Of a DNA stretch of 27,019 nucleotides, positions 19,221 to 26,759 are shown in pieces. Under the pieces are notes generated by a model, which was not told the DNA's origin, ran no database searches, and was given only the letters and a program-made list of their open reading frames with translations. The DNA is from a virus. Both the position numbers and the translations under genes were made by a program. Positions within the stretch are counted from its first letter, which is position 1. Each line of letters starts with the position of its first letter. The stretch covers positions 1 through 27,019 of IMG/VR virus record IMGVR_UViG_3300010885_022963; one strand, written 5' to 3'.

Positions 19221-19481
19221 CTATTTAGCCCGTCCAAACCAAAGTTTAAACCACTCGTTAGTTCCGGGGTTAATGCCCTGTTCTCGCTGTATCTGCCCTT
19301 TATTACTGCCCGCAACGGGCTGTCGTAATGTTGCATTGTATGCCGCTAGCTTTTCTGCACTACCTAATCCACCCATAGAAGATGCTATCTTTAGCTCGTG
19401 TATGGGATCTGTAGGAGCAAGATAGCAATCATCGTCACTATCCTGCGTTATATTATCGCTTGAAATTCTGTATTGCTTCAT
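19221..19481 (-). CDS. Small protein with conserved C-terminal FKLWFGRAK tail, 86 aa
   Basis: An 86-residue protein starting MKQYRISSDNITQDSDDDCY. The C-terminus NPGTNEWFKLWFGRAK is distinctive and looks like a short docking peptide. The middle holds IHELKIASSMGGLGSAEKLA, predicted helical. Its ATG lies 29 bases inside the end of the 1919-aa gene in another frame, and it is followed six bases later by the 124-aa leader-bearing gene. This tight packing suggests co-expression with the virion cargo block. Function unknown. Confidence 0.65.
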   Translation of the reverse strand: MKQYRISSDNITQDSDDDCYLAPTDPIHELKIASSMGGLGSAEKLAAYNATLRQPVAGSNKGQIQREQGINPGTNEWFKLWFGRAK

Positions 19482-22400
19482 TTACTATAATCTTGTTTAT
19501 AAGAACATCCATGATGTTTTCACAATCTTCGCTGATCGGAACCTGCTTATCTTTATCGTCCTTAATATTAACAGCCGGTAGCGGTTTATTAAATTTAAGA
19601 ATTACTTCAGATCTGAATTTGTTATATGTTGAAATATTATTAAACATAAAAGTTTTATATATGCCAACTTCTGACTGTTGATCTGACGGATATTTAATGA
19701 TTTGTCCCTTGGCTGTTTTAAATATAACACTATCACCCTGTTTATCAACGAACTCTAGCATTGACAGATCGGTATCTAATAATCTTAGTTTATTTTGTAT
19801 AAGAACTAACGGAACAACTAGATAGTTTCCCCCAATTGTTGGGTTGATCAGATAATGATTAAGGTTATTAAAATATTTGATATAATGCTCATCAGATTCT
19901 AAAAGTTGCCCTTCTGCATGAAACTTTTCAAAAATATCCATCCTGTCTTTTACTGAGAACTCTTCTCCGAGACTTTTCCATTGAACTGTTTTGTTTATGC
20001 TCTCTTGTGCAGATCCGCCGACTAAATCACCTGCTCTTGCGGCACGATTCTTAGAAGGACCGGTGTTCTTCCACTGTCCCGCGGATCCTAATTTGTTCTT
20101 GCTTGATCCAGTGAAGGCGCTCTTTAGCAGCATCTTCTCTGCAACCTTCTCATCCTTCTTTGGTTCATCCTTCTTTGGGATGCTTGACGGGATAAGTGAA
20201 TTTTTCTGTGCTGCTGCTGTTCTACCTTGAGTGCGTTGAATTGCGGCTGCTAATCTTAACGCAGCACTTTTTGCCTCGCCTACGCCTTGCTGTTTAGTAG
20301 GTTTCTGAAACGCTTTTTGTTTCTTTCGATAATCAGCCTCTGCCTTGGCTGCTGCGGTAGCAGCCTTTGTTGGCTTACCTTTTTGTAAAGTAGGGTCATA
20401 TAACGGGCCGTTCCAATCATTACCTTCCGCCACACCTTGCTCGCTTAACCCGAACCCATCACGGATGGCGTTCATTAATTCGCTTACGCTTGCCTCTGTA
20501 TTAGGTAATGATTCTTGTTCTCCGATACGAGGGTCACCTTCTTCTATAGTACCTAGTGCGTATGTAAAGAACCCTTCTCCAGCGTTATCTATTATAACGG
20601 TATAATATTGGTCATCGGATTCTTGTCCTCTAGTACTGAACATAAAGGTGCCGTCTGCTTTACGAGTACCTTTCCAACCCATAGCCTTCATTGCGCTATT
20701 AACCTTATTAACAACTTCAGGCCACGGTAATGCAGTTCCTAGAGAACCCTCCGCCATTGGAGCCTTAACACCGCGCTTCTGTAGTTCAGCCTGAAGAGCC
20801 TGTATCTTATTTGGGGCACGAGCAATAGCATTGCGAATATCGCCTGCTACCTTAGACGGCAGTTTGCTTAACACATTATTAACAATCTGTTCAGCCTGGT
20901 CCATTTGCTTGCCAGTGGCTTGATTACGGTCTTTAGTTGCAGCCTTTTGAGCAGCACGTTTCTCTGCTTCAGGATCCTCTTCATCCCAATCATCTCCACC
21001 TTGTAATTCTAAATCACCTAGGTATTGGTCGTAATTCTCACGGGCTTGTTGCCATATGCTAGCGTGTCTTGCTAACTCTTTATTGCCCATACGGCGACCC
21101 ATCGCTTCTAAAATCTCCGGAAGTTCGCTTGCTAACGCATTAAAATTCTTTGGCAGTTTGCCCAATAGGTCATTTAGGTCAGCACTATATCTAGGAGCCT
21201 GTTGTGTTAAATGACGCAACTCTTTACCTAACTTGTTGAAGTAGAAATTATTGTACCAACGAGCGGCAGCACCTGCGGCTACCATTTGGAATCCTTTTAG
21301 ATCCCCACGACGATCCACATATTGCTTCGCCATGTTTTTCATTGTGCTGTATAGTTGTAGCACTGGCTCCCCGATGTCATTGATAACTGCTCGTAGCGTA
21401 GTTTCTAAACTCGGTCCTTCAGCAATAACATCTTCATGCGGAAATAATTGCTGTGTTAATTTAGTGATCATGTGTTTCAAAAATTCAGGATTATTCCATT
21501 GTTCTTGAGTCCAATCCACTACACCCGGACGTGGGCGATATCCGGTTGCTTCTTTATGAAGATCCCATAGTTCTTTTTGGAGATGGTTAATATCCTCCTC
21601 ACCTTCCGCTACACCTTGCTCCTGCGGATCATTAATTTCGCCTAACTTATTACGAATAAGCTGAATGAACTTTCTGTGTGTGCCAGATAGAACTCGTTTA
21701 CTCTCGATATAATTTAAGATTTGTTCAGTTTCGTTCTTGTATCTTTCTCTCCACTCTGGTGTTTTAGCAGTGGCAATATCTTGAACGTTGTCTAATCTAT
21801 CTGCAAGTTTAATCACAAGAGCGTAGCTACTCATAGTGGCCATTTTTTGTGATAGGTACTGAGCTTTTCCTAGTTGCTTGATTTTTTCTTTGTCGCTAGT
21901 TAACTCTTGTACCAAAGACGCAACTAATCCACCAAATAATGCTTCTAAATCTTCATGTGTTGTATGCGTATCTTCAACAGTGTCGTGTAATAATGCGGCA
22001 CTAATAATGGCATCTAGATTGTGCGACTGCTTGTATTGTTCAATTGAATTTGCTACATTTGTTGGGTGAGAAATATAAGGAGCCCCGCCTGATCTAGTTT
22101 GACCAGCATGTGCCTGCGTTGCAAATTGTAATGCTTGTTCTTTATCTTCATCTGTATCGAACTCTTCTACTACTCTTCGAGGTCTAACAAGGGCATTGAA
22201 TAACCGTTGTTCTGCTACTGGCGCAGGTTGCTGCACCGGCGGTGTTTGTGGTTGTTGTGGCATTTGAATTCCCATACCTTTTCTTGATACATCCATTAAG
22301 TGCTTAATCCAATCAGCTGGCAAAGGCGCTGCCCCAGACGAGCCTCCATTAAACGCATTGGTCCAATCGGCTAATGCTTCTTCAGGTGATTTAGTTTTTA

Positions 22401-25212
22401 GAGCATTGCGTAAATTAGTAAAACTTACACCGGTACCTCGTGGCGTAACTTTTAAAGTTACCTTAACGTGTTCATATCCCGGAAACTTATTAACAGCCTT
22501 CATCAACGCAGCCGGCATATTCAATCCTGCTCTATCTTCACCGACCATAATAATAATATTATCATAGCGTGGCGATTTGCCCGGCAAAGGATTAATCAAC
22601 TCGTGCTTGATCTTTTGTATTAATGTGCCACCTTCGTGTGTGACAGCACTGATATTTTTAGCATACTGCGGGTACAACATGTGCCATGTTTTAACTTTGT
22701 CGGGAATCGGAATAGGATCATCTTTGCCTTCGGCATTGCCAATAAACAAATAAGCATCTCCGCCCGCCGCCGCTGCTTCGTCTTGTGTAAGTTTAAATAA
22801 TTCCTGATGTCCTATGTGCCCTGCAAAGCTACCTATAGCAACTACAGCGGTCTTAACGTTATTTTCACGAGGTTGTTCTGCCCATGCGGCTTTTTTTGCA
22901 GCATTCTTAGCAGAAATAACACCGCGTTGCTCTGTGCTTGTGACCTTGATAGGACCCATTCTGCTATTGATAACAATGCCTTCGTAATCCTGTCCTAGCT
23001 TATCTTTCCCGATAATATTAGGATCTTCAATGATGGCTTTTTCTAGCGCGACTTTTACAGGTTCTAATGCAGCGGCAACTTCTTGCTTCCTCTTTAGTGA
23101 ACCAGGCGACTTGTCTTGCAACATTGCCTTAAACATTTCTAAGTTCTCTAACGGAGGAACCATTGCAGTGACATCAAGTGCTTCGTTTTGTGTTAGACTA
23201 TTGTCAATAAACATAACACTGCCTGCTTGGCCTATGCTGGTTAATTCTGTAACAACCTGATTGGCATCCGGTAAATCTTCACCGGTTGTAGCATCTACAA
23301 CACGGAACGGAACTAATGCAAGTTGAACACCTTCCGGCAACTTATCATAGTGTATTCCCACAAACTTTAATTTGCCTTCTGGAGTTTCTGTAGCAAACGG
23401 TAGATACAATACTTCGCAAGTTACTTGCTTATTGATTAGGAAATCTGGACCTAACTTACCATCAACTAGTTTAACTACTTTCATCATTTCGTTAAACAGA
23501 TCGTCAAATAGTTTTGCACGACCTAATATCTCTGGATCAGTTGTGCCTTTCTTTTGATGATAGGCTACAAATCCTGCTTGGTATCTCGGCTCTGTTCTGC
23601 TTGTGCCCATGAAAGGCTTACCGTCTGCGTTCTTACCAAAGCGACCGCCAAACCCGTCTACCTTTACATTCAACGGCATATTTTGTAGTTTAAACTTGCC
23701 ATTACCGTCGTGAATTTCATCTAGCAGGTCTAGTAAATCCAACGGCTTTAGATCGTGCAGGTGTGGCATACCTTTTCGTAGTTGTGCCTTGACCTGCGCG
23801 CCAGGCTCGTCTGCTTCTTCGATGCTTTCTGTTGGCGCCACCGCCCGTTGTTTCATCATAGCAGCTCTAGGTTGCTTTTCGTTGGGATTAGCTTTCTTAA
23901 ATGCATCTACATCTTGATAGTCTTGTGCATACACTTTTGCCATTTGTTCAGCCATTGGCCTCATTTCTTCTAGACCGAGAGTTGTTAGCATTGCATTTAC
24001 GGCTGCAAATTTTACATCATAATCTCTTGCAGGATCATCCTTAGTAATCATTTGAGCGCCGGGCTCAAATACAATATCTAAAAAGTCTGTTAACGTTTTT
24101 TTCTTTGCTTGATCATCTAGATACTTGTTCATTAACTCAAGTGTGCCCACAAAGCTATCTTGTAGTTTTCTATCATCACCTTGTGGAGCCCGCCCAAAGA
24201 ACAACTGGAATTGTTTGTTTAGATTCTGTTCGTACTCGCTTTGGTCACTCTTCAACGGTTCCATAACAGGAATACCGTCTATTACTTTGGGTTGATTTGT
24301 TTCTGGATCAATGTAAGGTTTGTACTTTGCACGAATGCCACCGCCACCTTTGCTGGCCACAGCGAAAGAAAAGTTTGCATCAGTTATAGGACCAGAGATA
24401 GCCATTGCTCTCTTTTTTCCTAGTCCCGTTAATTTTGCGATATACTTTTCACTTGGTACTGCTTTCGCAAGTGCTCTGTAAATGTATTTGTGGAATACAC
24501 CTTTAATGTTCTGCTGAATATCTTCCCATGAAGAACTATGACTGAACTTAGTCCATTCATCGGGCTTGTTAGTTTCGGGAGCATATCTACCGTATTCAAA
24601 ATCTATCTGTACTTTGATAGGTGGATTAGCTAGTTGCCACAGCGTGTTGTATTGTTCGTTGCCTTGACTCGGCGATCCTATCAATGTTTCGTTTCCGATT
24701 GGACGCCCGACATTGTTGTTTAAGAAGTCTAATATCTCATCTTGTAGTTCTTGATTACATTGTATATCAATGTCGCCTACCTTTGGTTTATACTTTTTAA
24801 ATTCTTCATCAGAAATGCCAATCGTTTTAGGATTGTGCTCTGATTCTGGTTGTTTTGGGTCAAAGTGCGGATTAGGCCTTAACAGATCAAAGAAATGTTG
24901 TGACGATCCAGCCATGAAGTCTTTAATTGCAGTATCTATTAACTTTTGATTCCACAGCGGTTTTTTATAGGCGGCATTAAATGCTGTGTTAATGTCGGTG
25001 AATAATTTAGTTAGCACGCCTACCATGTGAGTGCGGTCTTGTACTTCATCGCTGATTTCAGTTGGCGCTAATTGAATTTCCTGCGCTTGGATAACCTTGG
25101 GATTTAATTCTGATTCAGGTTGGGCAGGATCAAACTTGGGATTAGGTATTTCTAGATTGCCGCCCTCTAGTAATGCTGCCTTGTGTTTTTTAAAAAGTTC
25201 ACGTAGGATCAT
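19453..25212 (-). CDS. Giant multidomain capsid-cargo polyprotein: two nucleotidyltransferases, ligase-like, SpoT-type HD domain, 1919 aa
   Basis: A 1919-residue protein with AGGGA before its ATG. Domains in order: (1) leader 1-16 ending LLE/GG; (2) Pol-beta-like nucleotidyltransferase, GDIDIQ (146-151) and KVQIDF (D204); (3) ATP-dependent ligase-like domain, KVDGFGGR (517-524, lysine-nucleotide motif), EGIVI (744-748), PIKVT (K756); (4) HxGH nucleotidyltransferase, GHIGHQ (H799/H802) and VSFTNLR (929-935), as in NMN adenylyltransferases; (5) HD phosphohydrolase of RelA/SpoT type, YISHP (H1049), LLHDTVED (H1076/D1077, E1080/D1081), KLADRLDN (D1138), with no synthetase domain; (6) several helical modules to the end. 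Linkers resembling prohead-protease sites lie at about 466, 1203, 1265, 1488, 1596 and 1646. Overlap with the 86-aa gene and a 1-base gap to the 120-aa gene suggest one late operon. Confidence 0.85.
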   Translation of the reverse strand: MILRELFKKHKAALLEGGNLEIPNPKFDPAQPESELNPKVIQAQEIQLAPTEISDEVQDRTHMVGVLTKLFTDINTAFNAAYKKPLWNQKLIDTAIKDFMAGSSQHFFDLLRPNPHFDPKQPESEHNPKTIGISDEEFKKYKPKVGDIDIQCNQELQDEILDFLNNNVGRPIGNETLIGSPSQGNEQYNTLWQLANPPIKVQIDFEYGRYAPETNKPDEWTKFSHSSSWEDIQQNIKGVFHKYIYRALAKAVPSEKYIAKLTGLGKKRAMAISGPITDANFSFAVASKGGGGIRAKYKPYIDPETNQPKVIDGIPVMEPLKSDQSEYEQNLNKQFQLFFGRAPQGDDRKLQDSFVGTLELMNKYLDDQAKKKTLTDFLDIVFEPGAQMITKDDPARDYDVKFAAVNAMLTTLGLEEMRPMAEQMAKVYAQDYQDVDAFKKANPNEKQPRAAMMKQRAVAPTESIEEADEPGAQVKAQLRKGMPHLHDLKPLDLLDLLDEIHDGNGKFKLQNMPLNVKVDGFGGRFGKNADGKPFMGTSRTEPRYQAGFVAYHQKKGTTDPEILGRAKLFDDLFNEMMKVVKLVDGKLGPDFLINKQVTCEVLYLPFATETPEGKLKFVGIHYDKLPEGVQLALVPFRVVDATTGEDLPDANQVVTELTSIGQAGSVMFIDNSLTQNEALDVTAMVPPLENLEMFKAMLQDKSPGSLKRKQEVAAALEPVKVALEKAIIEDPNIIGKDKLGQDYEGIVINSRMGPIKVTSTEQRGVISAKNAAKKAAWAEQPRENNVKTAVVAIGSFAGHIGHQELFKLTQDEAAAAGGDAYLFIGNAEGKDDPIPIPDKVKTWHMLYPQYAKNISAVTHEGGTLIQKIKHELINPLPGKSPRYDNIIIMVGEDRAGLNMPAALMKAVNKFPGYEHVKVTLKVTPRGTGVSFTNLRNALKTKSPEEALADWTNAFNGGSSGAAPLPADWIKHLMDVSRKGMGIQMPQQPQTPPVQQPAPVAEQRLFNALVRPRRVVEEFDTDEDKEQALQFATQAHAGQTRSGGAPYISHPTNVANSIEQYKQSHNLDAIISAALLHDTVEDTHTTHEDLEALFGGLVASLVQELTSDKEKIKQLGKAQYLSQKMATMSSYALVIKLADRLDNVQDIATAKTPEWRERYKNETEQILNYIESKRVLSGTHRKFIQLIRNKLGEINDPQEQGVAEGEEDINHLQKELWDLHKEATGYRPRPGVVDWTQEQWNNPEFLKHMITKLTQQLFPHEDVIAEGPSLETTLRAVINDIGEPVLQLYSTMKNMAKQYVDRRGDLKGFQMVAAGAAARWYNNFYFNKLGKELRHLTQQAPRYSADLNDLLGKLPKNFNALASELPEILEAMGRRMGNKELARHASIWQQARENYDQYLGDLELQGGDDWDEEDPEAEKRAAQKAATKDRNQATGKQMDQAEQIVNNVLSKLPSKVAGDIRNAIARAPNKIQALQAELQKRGVKAPMAEGSLGTALPWPEVVNKVNSAMKAMGWKGTRKADGTFMFSTRGQESDDQYYTVIIDNAGEGFFTYALGTIEEGDPRIGEQESLPNTEASVSELMNAIRDGFGLSEQGVAEGNDWNGPLYDPTLQKGKPTKAATAAAKAEADYRKKQKAFQKPTKQQGVGEAKSAALRLAAAIQRTQGRTAAAQKNSLIPSSIPKKDEPKKDEKVAEKMLLKSAFTGSSKNKLGSAGQWKNTGPSKNRAARAGDLVGGSAQESINKTVQWKSLGEEFSVKDRMDIFEKFHAEGQLLESDEHYIKYFNNLNHYLINPTIGGNYLVVPLVLIQNKLRLLDTDLSMLEFVDKQGDSVIFKTAKGQIIKYPSDQQSEVGIYKTFMFNNISTYNKFRSEVILKFNKPLPAVNIKDDKDKQVPISEDCENIMDVLINKIIVNEAIQNFKR
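20273..20292. repeat. Linker repeat encoding QQGVGEA, diverged copy
   Basis: GCCTCGCCTACGCCTTGCTG is a diverged version of the linker repeat at the QQGVGEA joint (residue 1646 of the giant protein). Confidence 0.5.
20422..20444. repeat. Linker repeat encoding EQGVAEG, copy D
   Basis: Identical over 23 bases to 17773-17795, although the two lie in different genes and the sequences on either side are unrelated. Confidence 0.75.
21601..21621. repeat. Linker repeat encoding EQGVAEG, copy E
   Basis: Matches copy A over 21 bases with one difference (C to T within the Ala codon region); marks the joint after the HD domain (residue 1203). Confidence 0.65.
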
Positions 25213-25213
25213 T

Positions 25214-25576
25214 TTATTTCCCTAACTTATATTCGTCTTTTTGTACATCATCAAAGTAATGATCGTGTAATCGATGGCACATTTCGTCGCGCAGTTCTTT
25301 GGGGAACTCTTTGCCTAACTTGCCCTTCATGTCTTTATCGTGGTAGAACTCTTTACACCCTTTAAGCACCATGGGCATATACAACTCTTTTATCATCTCT
25401 GGCTCAACTTCTTTTAACTTTTTAAGTTTTTGTGCGATAGGTAGGAAATAATCCTTGTGTAGCTTATCGTGGTCTAATATGAACCAAAATAGATCATCAC
25501 TGATTTTGTCAGTATCGTGGTCTTTTGTGTTTTTTCCTAGCTCAATTGCTTTGTTAAAGAATTCGACAAGTTTCAT
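25214..25576 (-). CDS. Conserved phage protein, helical, 120 aa
   Basis: A 120-residue, highly charged helical protein starting MKLVEFFNKAIELGKNTKDH. The phrases LDHDKLHKDYFLPIAQKLKK, YMPMVLKGCKEFYHDK and MCHRLHDHYFDDVQKDEYKL carry many His and Asp residues and may bind metal; I recall the family as hypothetical in marine T4-like phages. The N-terminus (MKLVEFF) is reminiscent of a head-targeting leader but lacks a clear cleavage site. CAGGG is its ribosome-binding site, and a late-type promoter lies 52 bases upstream. It is the first gene of the late cargo operon, one base before the giant gene. Confidence 0.72.
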   Translation of the reverse strand: MKLVEFFNKAIELGKNTKDHDTDKISDDLFWFILDHDKLHKDYFLPIAQKLKKLKEVEPEMIKELYMPMVLKGCKEFYHDKDMKGKLGKEFPKELRDEMCHRLHDHYFDDVQKDEYKLGK

Positions 25577-25611
25577 AATTTACCCTGTTAAAAGGTCGCA
25601 AATACGCACAC

Positions 25612-25653
25612 ACCCTTTTTGTAAGAGTATTTATTCTATTGCTACCTAAAGGG
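25612..25653 (-). promoter_or_regulatory. 7-bp inverted repeat enclosing a late promoter
   Basis: ACCCTTT (25612-25618) pairs with AAAGGGT (25647-25653) on the plus strand. The loop contains the late promoter at 25628-25635. The 5' arm in minus RNA (ACCCTTT) could instead pair with CAGGGT of the ribosome-binding site at about 25583-25588, so read-through RNA might be poorly translated. Confidence 0.4.
25628..25635 (-). promoter_or_regulatory. Late promoter AATAAATA of the cargo operon
   Basis: Minus-strand AATAAATA fits NATAAATA and is followed by CTCTT, similar to the T4 late consensus tail. It lies in the 81-base gap before the 120-aa gene and probably drives the whole block to 17423. Confidence 0.65.
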
Positions 25654-25657
25654 TATA

Positions 25658-26062
25658 TCAATGATTGACGTTAACAGACAAGACTGCGCCTTCGTCCATA
25701 TAAATATGGCCTCTAACCCAGACAAAATTGCCGCTAAAGTTGAAGATATCCACGGTGCTTGTGGTTCGAGTGTCAAATTCGTTGTAAGTTAATGTAGGTC
25801 CTGCTACCTCAAACCAGTCTGCGTCTACTGGCTCAGATGCTAATGTAGCCTGCATTGTGATTGTACCCTGAAAGAACTTAGTTGCAGAGTATGCAACAGT
25901 GTGGACGCCATCCCCACTTCCGAAGTACCCGTCACCTTTTATCCGTTGGCTAGTGTAGCTCATAGTAGAAGTGCCCGTGTTGGGGTAATCTACTAGAACA
26001 GAATTTGTGGTGGTATTACCGTTAGTGACGGGAAATATAAGGCTTTGGCTTAGTGCTGGCAT
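25658..26062 (-). CDS. Probable virion structural protein, beta-rich, 134 aa
   Basis: A 134-residue, Thr/Ser/Gly/Tyr-rich protein with almost no predicted helix (MPALSQSLIFPVTNGNTTTN at the start; TSTVDIFNFSGNFVWVRGHI near the end). Its composition and strand-turn pattern are those of small phage head-decoration or tail proteins, and I recall the FTGNFVWVRxxI phrase in marine T4-like structural proteins. No leader or cleavage site. A late promoter ends at the base before a seven-base spacer to the ATG, with no Shine-Dalgarno, and the start codon is in a 7-bp hairpin. It is therefore probably expressed only late, from a near-leaderless RNA. Confidence 0.7.
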   Translation of the reverse strand: MPALSQSLIFPVTNGNTTTNSVLVDYPNTGTSTMSYTSQRIKGDGYFGSGDGVHTVAYSATKFFQGTITMQATLASEPVDADWFEVAGPTLTYNEFDTRTTSTVDIFNFSGNFVWVRGHIYMDEGAVLSVNVNH

Positions 26063-26079
26063 AATAGTATATTTATGCC
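26058..26079 (-). promoter_or_regulatory. 7-bp hairpin covering a start codon and late promoter
   Basis: GGCATAA (26058-26064) and TTATGCC (26073-26079) are perfect complements with an 8-base loop. In minus RNA the 3' arm includes the AUG at 26062, and the 5' arm overlaps the late promoter CATAAATA. Confidence 0.55.
26070..26077 (-). promoter_or_regulatory. Late promoter CATAAATA abutting the structural gene
   Basis: Minus-strand CATAAATA followed by TACTATT matches the extended T4 late consensus (TATAAATACTATT) closely. The RNA should start near 26063-26064, right at the ATG (26062). Confidence 0.7.
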
Positions 26080-26759
26080 GTTAAAACAGTATCTCGGAGA
26101 ATGAATTCTTCGACCTTTCTCACGTATCCGCTTAGTTGCAGTCCTATCATTGACAGTGTTTTCTCATCCTCTACATATATAAACGGATCCATTGCCCATC
26201 TTTGATCACCTGTGAGCCATTTCCGCGTGGAGCCTGCAATTTCTATCTTGTCAGGAAATCGAACTGCCCAATTTAAAAAATTAACTCGCTTATCTTGGGG
26301 ATATGTTGTTTTAACATATACCCTGTATCGATGCTTTTCTTTAGGAAGATGGTCGCACAATATTTTCTTGTGTCCGTTTGCTATAAGATAGTCGTATTCT
26401 TCTTGAGTCTCGGGCCCACTAATCTTCTTAATCCACGGCGCTAGCTGAGTGAGTATATCTTCTAGAATTGTTTGATCTTTACAGAATAAATTAAAGTGAG
26501 CGCCTTCTACCCTGATTCCAACTTCTTTGTTTTCGATATAAGGAACTACTGCATCTATAAATTTAGATAGCTGTGCTTTGTCTATATTTGTATTATTCCA
26601 GTGTTTAAATCTATCGCTATTAGCAGGAGCGGCGCACCATTGCCGGGTTAATTCTATCCCGCCGTGGATGATTCGTGCGGCCCCGGGTTGTACACACTCA
26701 ACCTTGTAGGGCCACTTTTTATAGAATAACTTACTGGACTTCAGCTTCTGTATCTGCAT
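26073..26759 (-). CDS. Conserved marine T4-like phage protein of unknown function, 228 aa
   Basis: A 228-residue soluble alpha/beta protein. The N-terminus SKLFYKKWPYKVECVQPGAA, the strand EVGIRVEGAHFNLFCKDQ (about 78-95), ANGHKKILCDHLPKEKHRYR and VYVKTTYP, and the C-terminus DPFIYVEDEKTLSMIGLQL form a pattern I recall in uncharacterised cyanophage-type proteins. The mix of paired strands and conserved Trp/Tyr suggests a nucleic-acid-binding or replication-initiator-like fold, but no catalytic motif can be pointed to. Its ATG lies 29 bases inside the end of the Clp-like gene, so it is coupled to it. Confidence 0.75.
   Translation of the reverse strand: MQIQKLKSSKLFYKKWPYKVECVQPGAARIIHGGIELTRQWCAAPANSDRFKHWNNTNIDKAQLSKFIDAVVPYIENKEVGIRVEGAHFNLFCKDQTILEDILTQLAPWIKKISGPETQEEYDYLIANGHKKILCDHLPKEKHRYRVYVKTTYPQDKRVNFLNWAVRFPDKIEIAGSTRKWLTGDQRWAMDPFIYVEDEKTLSMIGLQLSGYVRKVEEFILRDTVLTA

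Noticed and set aside
17773-21621. CRISPR-like array from the repeated 16-23 base segments
   Set aside because: Spacing is irregular (hundreds to thousands of bases) and copies are in frame within protein linkers.
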